DNA of 7,798 bases, from contig JAFGKV010000331.1 of assembly GCA_016928395.1 (NCBI GenBank), positions 1 to 7,798 of the forward strand. The letters are read 5' to 3'. Source of the stretch: Candidatus Fermentibacterota bacterium. GTDB lineage: Bacteria > JAFGKV01. The notes below the pieces were generated by a model that saw only the letters and a program-made list of their open reading frames with translations, was not told where the DNA came from and searched no databases. This document shows, one piece after another, positions 1 through 4,271 of this stretch; the stretch's first letter is position 1; every line of letters begins with the position of its first letter. The position numbers and the translations under genes are program-made.

Positions 1-15
1 ATCCGGCATCATGCG

Positions 16-51
16 CCCTCACCCCGCACCCGCGGATGCGGGGGATGAGGG
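16..51. repeat. GC-rich imperfect hairpin repeat
   Basis: The arm at 16-28 (CCCTCACCCCGCA) pairs with 37-51, apart from a two-base bulge (G44, A45), around a short loop. This gives 13 base pairs. It resembles a second structure at 7217-7248 that is also bounded by CCCTC and GAGGG, so both probably belong to one dispersed intergenic repeat class. No T-run follows, so it is not a convincing intrinsic terminator. The gene upstream of the window, if any, is not visible. Confidence 0.55.
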
Positions 52-106
52 TGATGGGTGCCGCGTGGAGTGAAGTTACAGCTTAGTTATCAGTTCTCAG
101 TTCCGG

Positions 107-139
107 ACTGCTTACTGCCGACTGCCTACTGCCTACTGG
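107..139. repeat. Heptanucleotide array, ACTGCCT type
   Basis: Tandem seven-base units run ACTGCTT, ACTGCCG, ACTGCCT, ACTGCCT, then ACTGG. Two CAGTTCT/CAGTTCC heptads at 91-104 come just before. The ACTGCCG variant recurs at the degenerate end of the ATTGCCG array near 3005-3020, which ties the two islands together. Confidence 0.8.
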
Positions 140-166
140 TTCCAGCCCCGCAGGGCAAGGCACACC

Positions 167-240
167 GCTCGCAGGCGACAGGGTTCAGGGTTCGGGGTTC
201 AGCCCGGCCTCCTTCACTTCTTCACCTCTTCACCTCTCTG
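167..240. repeat. Composite repeat, copy 1
   Basis: The order is GCTCGCAGGCGACA, then three GGGTTCA-type heptads (181-201), a CCGGCC spacer, and three TTCAC(T/C)TC octads (213-236). The same order recurs at 438-507 and 530-607, and a related version lies at 2782-2857. This is therefore a multi-part unit duplicated as a block, not independent slippage at each site. Confidence 0.75.
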
Positions 241-437
241 CGTGAGACCCTCGCTTCCTTCATGCTCTTCATGCTCTTCATGGTGAACATAGCCCCGCAG
301 GGCAAGGCAACCGTGACGAAGGAATGCAGAGCATACGCTCCATTCCTTCGTCACTTGTTCCCCTTTGAGTCCTTTGTGCCTTTGTGGTGAATTGCCTTCT
401 CTGTGACCTCTGTGTCCTCTGTGGTGAGCTTCGCTTC

Positions 438-507
438 GCTCGCAGGCGACAGGGTTCAGGGTTCGGGGTTCAGGCCGGCCCTCTTCACCTCTTCACCTCT
501 TCACTTC
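438..507. repeat. Composite repeat, copy 2
   Basis: It has the same module order as the copy at 167-240: GCTCGCAGGCGACA, heptads at 452-472, a CCGGCC spacer, and octads at 484-507. It is followed by a TTTGCCCCTTGGGC linker that leads directly into the copy at 530-607. That linker is also present in the distant copy at 2782-2857. Confidence 0.75.
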
Positions 508-529
508 TTTGCCCCTTGGGCCTCGCTTC

Positions 530-607
530 GCTCGCGGGCGACAGGGTTCAGGTTTCGGGGTTCAGGCCGGCCTCCTTCACTTCTTTACCCCTTTACTTCT
601 TCACCTC
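530..607. repeat. Composite repeat, copy 3
   Basis: The module order is the same: GCTCGCGGGCGACA, heptads at 544-564 with one substituted unit (GGTTTCG), then four octad variants at 576-607, two of which have TTTAC in place of TTCAC. The divergence shows that the copies are not an assembly duplication. Confidence 0.7.
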
Positions 608-751
608 CAGAGCCCTTTGCGCTCTTTGCGTCTTTGTCGTTGACCCTGAGCGCAGTGGCGGGGCGTGAGACTGCCGCCTCCTCTGTGACCTCTGTGCCCT
701 CTGTGGTGAGTTTCTGCCTCTTCCTCCGCTCGCGCTCCCCCAAACTTTTCC

Positions 752-780
752 TTGAGTCCGACCCTTGACGAGACTATAGT
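752..780 (+). promoter_or_regulatory. Possible sigma70-like promoter
   Basis: TTGAGT at 752-757 and TATAGT at 775-780 are separated by 17 bases. This matches four of six and five of six consensus positions. The nearest gene start is about 300 bases downstream at 1079, so an association with that gene is only possible. A chance match is likely in a region this long. Confidence 0.2.
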
Positions 781-942
781 GGCATGTGGAGTTCACACGG
801 GGCAGAAGCGCGCAGCACGCTCCTGGTTCGTGTTTCGCATAGCCTCACGCGTTCACCTTCCCGTCACCCCGGGGGGAACCCGATGCCCGAGGACCCGCGC
901 TTTCATCCGATCCCCCACGCCGGCTCGCCGGTTCCGATCGGC

Positions 943-1019
943 CACTATTCTCATGTTGGAATAGTGGCCCGTGCGCCCTCTTCAGCCAGAACAAGTTCCC
1001 ATTTTGCCAGCGACCCTAG
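943..1019 (+). repeat. Palindrome-led intergenic element, copy 1
   Basis: CACTATTC (943-950), eight bases (951-958) and GAATAGTG (959-966) form a hairpin. In this copy it extends to ten paired bases per arm (941-950 with 959-968). A conserved tail runs to CCCTAG at 1014-1019. Over the 53 tail bases it matches the copy at 3135-3187 at 44 positions with no gaps (counted by eye). It lies 60 bases upstream of the start codon at 1079. No T-run follows the hairpin. It could be an operator or leader of the regulator gene, a structured RNA, or a small non-autonomous mobile repeat. The sequence alone does not decide between these. Confidence 0.75.
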
Positions 1020-1065
1020 AACTGCCCAAAAGACAATCGGCGCGAAGGATGGATTCTTAGGATTT

Positions 1066-1072
1066 GGTGAGG
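1066..1072 (+). promoter_or_regulatory. Ribosome binding site deciding the start at 1079
   Basis: GGTGAGG lies six bases before the ATG at 1079. An in-frame TTG at 1064 and GTG at 1067 would also open the frame, but they fall on or before this purine-rich site and would lose it. The ATG is therefore the better start. Confidence 0.6.
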
Positions 1073-1078
1073 GTCTCA

Positions 1079-2527
1079 ATGGCCACAACCACTGATGACT
1101 TCTTGACTCAACCCGAGGGTCGGACGCGGGAGTACAAACGCGACCTGTCATCGCTTCGGCCGGTACTCAAGACGCTAGTTGCATTCGCCAATACGGCGGG
1201 TGGGACGCTCGTGGTTGGCCGGGAAGACCGCGGCACGGTGGTCGGCATTCGCGATCCCCAAGGCGATGCCGAACGGCTTTCAAATGCTGTGGCTGACGGG
1301 ATCGCTCCGGACCTTCTCCCCGACATCGAGACCGTGGCCGTGGGTGACAAGACGCTGTTGGTCGCACACGTTGCACGGTGGCCGGGGCCGTTCTACTTGA
1401 AGGCTGAAGGACCGGAGAAGGGCGTCTATGTTCGGCTCGGGTCCACGACTCGCCGGGCAGGCGCCGACGCCGTTGCCGAGATGCGGCGGGTTGATGCAAG
1501 CCTTGCGTTTGACCAGTTGCCGTGCCTCGGCTCCGACCTTACAGATCTCGATAACGGGAGCATCGGCAGCGCGTTCGAGAAGGTTGGAAGGGACATTGGC
1601 CTGAGCAGTCTCCAGAGCCTTGGAGTCGTAGTCCGCTACGGAAAAGCTCAAGTCCCCTCAAACGGCGGCATCATCCTGTTCGGCACCGCCGAGGCGCGCC
1701 GCCTATACTTCCCGGATGCGGTCATCAGGTGCGCGCGATTCCACGGTACTGAGAAGGTTCATTTCATTGACCGGCAAGACATTGAGGGGAGAGTACTGCC
1801 GGGGATCGAGGACGCACAGAAGTTCATCGCACGGAACACACGGCTGGCGTCTAGGATCGAAGGGCTGCGGCGCCAGGACCTTCCTGAGTATCCCCGTGTG
1901 GCGCTTCGCGAGGCGCTCGTGAATGCCGTGGCGCACGCAGATTGGAGCGCACGGGGGAGTCAGATCATGGTTGCCGTGTTCTCGAACCGCATCGAGATTC
2001 AAAACCCGGGACAGCTGCCCTTCGGCATGACCATTGACGACATCAAGGCCGGGGTGAGCAGCATCCGTAATCGCGTTATCGCCCGCGTCCTGCACGAACT
2101 CGACTACATGGAAACCTGGGGCACCGGCTACAAGCGGATGCGCGCGGACTGCGAGGCTGGCGGTTACCCGCTGCCGGACTGGGTGGAACTCGGGCGGGTG
2201 ACTCGGGTGGTGTTCCATCCGCATCCACAGGTTGCGGCGACAGGCGATGTCGGTAGAAATGTCGGTGAAAGTGTCGGTAGAACCGTGGTGCCAGGCATCC
2301 CGCTCAACGACCGCCAACGATGGTTCGTAGAACGGCTTGTGGATGGTGTCCACGTTCGCGCCGATGATATCGCGCGGCAGTTCGGCAGGACTGTGAGGAC
2401 GGCCGAGCGCGACATCGCGGCCTTGGAACGTGCCGGGGTTGTCGAGTTCGTGGGTGCGCGGAAGAACGGCTACTATCGGGTGAAGGAAGCCGCAGTTTCC
2501 TCCCCGCAAGTCCGGACGACTCCATGA
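1079..2527 (+). CDS. AlbA_2 (Schlafen-type) domain / HATPase regulator, COG2865-like
   Basis: The product is a 482-residue, probably cytoplasmic nucleic-acid-binding regulator. Residues about 7-130 match the AlbA_2 fold: an EYK motif near residue 18, LVAFANTAGGTLVVG at 33-47, and the characteristic YVRLGSTTRRA at 117-127. Residues about 265-380 match the HATPase_c_4 type of GHKL ATPase domain: an N-box-like REALVNAVAHADW (277-289), NPG (309-311) and WGTGYKRM (347-354). A tetrapeptide-repeat linker (about 390-403) leads to a C-terminal winged helix (about 408-468). Family knowledge supports ATP-responsive transcriptional regulation, but the target is unknown. AlbA_2-related domains also occur in RNA nucleases, so an RNA-directed role is possible. 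The gene looks complete. A palindromic element 60 bases upstream may be its control site. Confidence 0.88.
   Translation: MATTTDDFLTQPEGRTREYKRDLSSLRPVLKTLVAFANTAGGTLVVGREDRGTVVGIRDPQGDAERLSNAVADGIAPDLLPDIETVAVGDKTLLVAHVARWPGPFYLKAEGPEKGVYVRLGSTTRRAGADAVAEMRRVDASLAFDQLPCLGSDLTDLDNGSIGSAFEKVGRDIGLSSLQSLGVVVRYGKAQVPSNGGIILFGTAEARRLYFPDAVIRCARFHGTEKVHFIDRQDIEGRVLPGIEDAQKFIARNTRLASRIEGLRRQDLPEYPRVALREALVNAVAHADWSARGSQIMVAVFSNRIEIQNPGQLPFGMTIDDIKAGVSSIRNRVIARVLHELDYMETWGTGYKRMRADCEAGGYPLPDWVELGRVTRVVFHPHPQVAATGDVGRNVGESVGRTVVPGIPLNDRQRWFVERLVDGVHVRADDIARQFGRTVRTAERDIAALERAGVVEFVGARKNGYYRVKEAAVSSPQVRTTP
2246..2281 (+). repeat. In-frame 12-base repeats encoding a linker
   Basis: Three 12-base units (GATGTCGGTAGA, AATGTCGGTGAA, AGTGTCGGTAGA) encode a D/N/S-V-G-R/E tetrapeptide repeat between the ATPase domain and the winged helix. 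The decayed relative at 3200-3991 has a different 12-base array at the same domain boundary. Confidence 0.8.
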
Positions 2528-2618
2528 ATCGCCTACGCGAAGCCTCGGCAGTCTGCGCCAGATAGCAGTCTCGGCACGTCAACGAGATCAGGACTTCCCG
2601 CTCCTGCTCCCTTGCTCC

Positions 2619-2635
2619 AGCGGTTCTCAACCGCT
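2619..2635. terminator. Inverted repeat downstream of the regulator, weak terminator candidate
   Basis: AGCGGTT (2619-2625) and AACCGCT (2629-2635) form a perfect seven-base stem with a CTC loop, 92 bases after the stop codon at 2525-2527. It lacks a T-run, so intrinsic termination is doubtful. Confidence 0.25.
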
Positions 2636-2718
2636 CCCCTGGGGATCGCCCTTCCCGCTCCCCGGCGGAGCCGCTGCGGGACGCTCCGTGGCGAGAGAAT
2701 GAGGCTTCGCTGCGCTCG

Positions 2719-2753
2719 CAGTTCTCAGTCTTCAGTCTTCAGTTCTCAGTTCG
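2719..2753. repeat. Heptanucleotide array, CAGTTCT type
   Basis: There are five tandem units: CAGTTCT, CAGTCTT, CAGTCTT, CAGTTCT, CAGTTCG. The same unit occurs twice at 91-104. Confidence 0.85.
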
Positions 2754-2781
2754 GGCTGCCGGCTCGCTCACCTCTTTGCTT

Positions 2782-2857
2782 CTTCACCTCTTCACTTCTT
2801 TGCCCCTTGGGCTTCGCTGCGCTCCCAGGCCCCAGGGCTCAGGGTTCAGGGTTCAGC
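2782..2857. repeat. Composite repeat, distant copy
   Basis: Octads (2783-2798), a TTTGCCCCTTGGGC linker, CTTCGCTGCGCTC and three heptads (GGGCTCA, GGGTTCA, GGGTTCA at 2835-2855) reproduce the arrangement at 491-565. The copies are about 2.3 kb apart on either side of the intact regulator. Confidence 0.75.
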
Positions 2858-2870
2858 TCGCCGCCCCATC

Positions 2871-2898
2871 TCCTCACTCCTCACTCCTCACTCCTCAC
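2871..2898. repeat. Heptanucleotide array, TCCTCAC x4
   Basis: There are four perfect tandem copies of TCCTCAC. It is entirely intergenic and pyrimidine-rich on the + strand. Confidence 0.9.
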
Positions 2899-2955
2899 TC
2901 GACAGCCCCGTTCCGTTCTTGACTTCCCCCTCCTCCCGCCATACCGTTTGCTCTA

Positions 2956-3007
<52 letters not shown>

Positions 3008-3110
3008 ACTGACTGCCGACTGGATCAGCTCCGCATTCCCAGGGGGAAGCATGCCCTCACTCTCATCCCACATCCCATGCCCCTGCATGGCCCGCCGAGC
3101 CAGAATCACC

Positions 3111-3187
3111 CACTATTCCAACCTTAGAATAGTGGCTACTGCGCCGTCTTCAGCCAGGACAAGTTTCCATTCTACCAGCGTCCCTAG
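3111..3187 (+). repeat. Palindrome-led intergenic element, copy 2
   Basis: CACTATTC (3111-3118), eight bases, GAATAGTG (3127-3134), with one further pair outside (C3110 with G3135). The tail ends at CCCTAG (3182-3187). It matches the tail of the copy at 943-1019 at about 83% without gaps. Similarity stops at CCCTAG, and ten bases later the sequence is already inside the coding region of a truncated regulator. That sharp edge marks either the right boundary of a mobile repeat or the end point of a deletion running from the leader into the gene. Confidence 0.75.
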
Positions 3188-3199
3188 CCCCCTCCCCTC

Positions 3200-3991
3200 G
3201 TGGACCAGGCCGTGGACTTCGTGCTCTCGAAGCTGAACCTCTCCGTGGGCACGCGTGCCGAGAGCGCCCAGGCATCTGTCGCCTATGAGCTCCCGCCCGC
3301 GGCGGTACGGGAAGCCATCGTGAATGCAGTGGCGCATCGCGACTACACAAGCCGCGGCAGCGTGCAGGTCATGCTGTTCGCTGATCGGCTGGAGGTCTGG
3401 AATCCCGGCACGTTGCCGCCTGCGCTGACACTGGCGCAACTCCGCGAGCCCCATGGCTCCATTCCGGCCAACCCGCTGCTGGCGGAGCCTCTCTATCTCG
3501 CCAAGTACATCGAGCGCATGGGTACCGGCACGGGCGACATGATCCGTCTGTGTCGCAAGGCTGGCTTGCCCGAGCCGGAATTCGCAATCCGCGACGGCTT
3601 CCTGATCACCCTCCGTCGTCCGGCGCGCGTTGTCCGTCTCGCCGCAGGGGAAGTCACGGGGGAAGTCGAGGCCCAAGGGGCTTAAGCCACCGGACAAGTC
3701 GCCGGACAAGTGACCGGACAAGTCGCCGGACAAGTCGACATTGATCCATGGGTCTTCAGGGTGCTGACGGCCTGTGCGGAAGGTCCACTCAAGAGCATCG
3801 AGATCCAAGCCGCGGCAGGCCTCAGGCATCGAGAGACATTCCAACGGAACTACCTCGACTACCTGCTCCGGGAAGAACTGGTCGAACGAACTGTACCCGA
3901 TAAGCCGCGCAGCCGCCTGCAGAGGTATCGGCTGACCCCCAAGGGACGTGCGCTACTGGAACACCTGAGCAGGGGGGAATCCCAACGGTGA
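3200..3991 (+). pseudogene. Truncated and interrupted COG2865-type regulator
   Basis: The reading starts at GTG 3200 and gives 161 residues: the HATPase_c_4 region, with N-box-like REAIVNAVAHRDY (37-49), WNPGTLPP (67-74) and ERMGTGTGDM (105-114). A TAA at 3683-3685 stops it. The same frame then continues through a (T/A)GQV tetrapeptide linker and a winged helix (DPWVFRVL to the stop at 3989-3991). The N-terminal AlbA_2 portion is absent: the frame has a TAG at 3185-3187, and upstream lies only an intergenic element. The gene is thus 5'-deleted and carries one in-frame nonsense codon. Coding-like sequence persists after the stop, so the damage looks recent, or the two halves may be made separately. 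GTG 3710 could restart translation but has no visible ribosome site. It is related in domain plan to the intact gene at 1079-2527 but is not a close duplicate. Confidence 0.85.
3689..3736 (+). repeat. Four 12-base tandem repeats encoding (T/A)GQV
   Basis: The four units are (A/G)CCGGACAAGT(C/G). They begin three bases after the in-frame stop and encode the linker between the ATPase domain and the winged helix. Degenerate GEVTGEV codons precede the stop, so the nonsense codon lies inside the linker. Confidence 0.9.
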
Positions 3992-4271
3992 TCCGGCGCT
4001 TTCATACTGCCGCCCTCCATGTTCCTTCTGGTCACACCAAGACGTTCGATGTCGAGTGTTCGATGTTGCACGCTCTCGCGCCTGGCTCCTCACGCCCGAC
4101 GCCCGACCAACTCCTGCCCCCTGTAACCTGCCCCCTATTCCCCGTCACCTATACCCTATGCCCTCACTCGATGCTCGTGGAGTCATTGCATCTCAGGAGT
4201 CTGAGGGCTTTTCGGAGTGGCTCAATGCTCCGCACATGGCGCCACTGGCTGCAGACGGAGCTGTCGTGGCG
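3992..4271. other. Repeat-bearing spacer before the HEAT gene
   Basis: Short arrays show this is intergenic: heptads GTTCGAT, GTCGAGT, GTTCGAT, GTTGCAC at 4044-4071, two ACGCCCG units at 4092-4105, and pyrimidine-rich stutter (CCTGTAACCTGCCCCCTATT) at 4128-4147. The HEAT frame is open back to 4056, but that extension translates these repeats and is proline-rich, unlike the rest of the protein. A short frame ending in TGA at 4273-4275 overlaps the ATG at 4272 (ATGA). It resembles nothing recognisable. Confidence 0.65.

Larger units (their letters stand above)
61..770. repeat. Intergenic island of short tandem and composite repeats
   Basis: This 700-base stretch shows no credible gene. Its open frames translate low-complexity repeats, and overlapping frames are open at once. 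It is pyrimidine-rich on the + strand and built of small arrays. Heptads lie at 91-104, 107-139, 181-201, 452-472 and 544-564. Octads of the TTCAC(C/T)TC type lie at 213-236, 484-507 and 576-607. Eight- and nine-base units lie at 259-285, 362-386, 400-426 and 682-708. A 19-base sequence (AGCCCCGCAGGGCAAGGCA) occurs identically at 144-162 and 291-309. It looks like repeat accumulation rather than a decayed gene. Confidence 0.75.

Noticed and set aside
58-768. Three overlapping + strand open frames of 94-121 codons
   Set aside because: They translate tandem repeats, several frames are open together, and none has domain character.
771-785. ACTATAGTGGC as a fourth copy of the palindromic element
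   Set aside because: It lacks the second arm, the eight-base loop and the tail; the similarity is limited to a few bases.
941-968. Palindromes as intrinsic terminators
   Set aside because: The stems are A/T-rich with eight-base loops, have no following T-run, and do not lie just after genes.
1703-2509. 268-codon minus-strand open frame opposite the intact regulator
   Set aside because: It is His- and Pro-rich shadow sequence. The + strand encodes the ATPase and winged-helix domains with clear motifs.
3113-3844. 243-codon minus-strand open frame across the truncated regulator
   Set aside because: It is antisense to the regulator and includes the antisense of its linker repeats. Only its last part, in the palindromic element, has a counterpart elsewhere, and that is treated as a DNA repeat.
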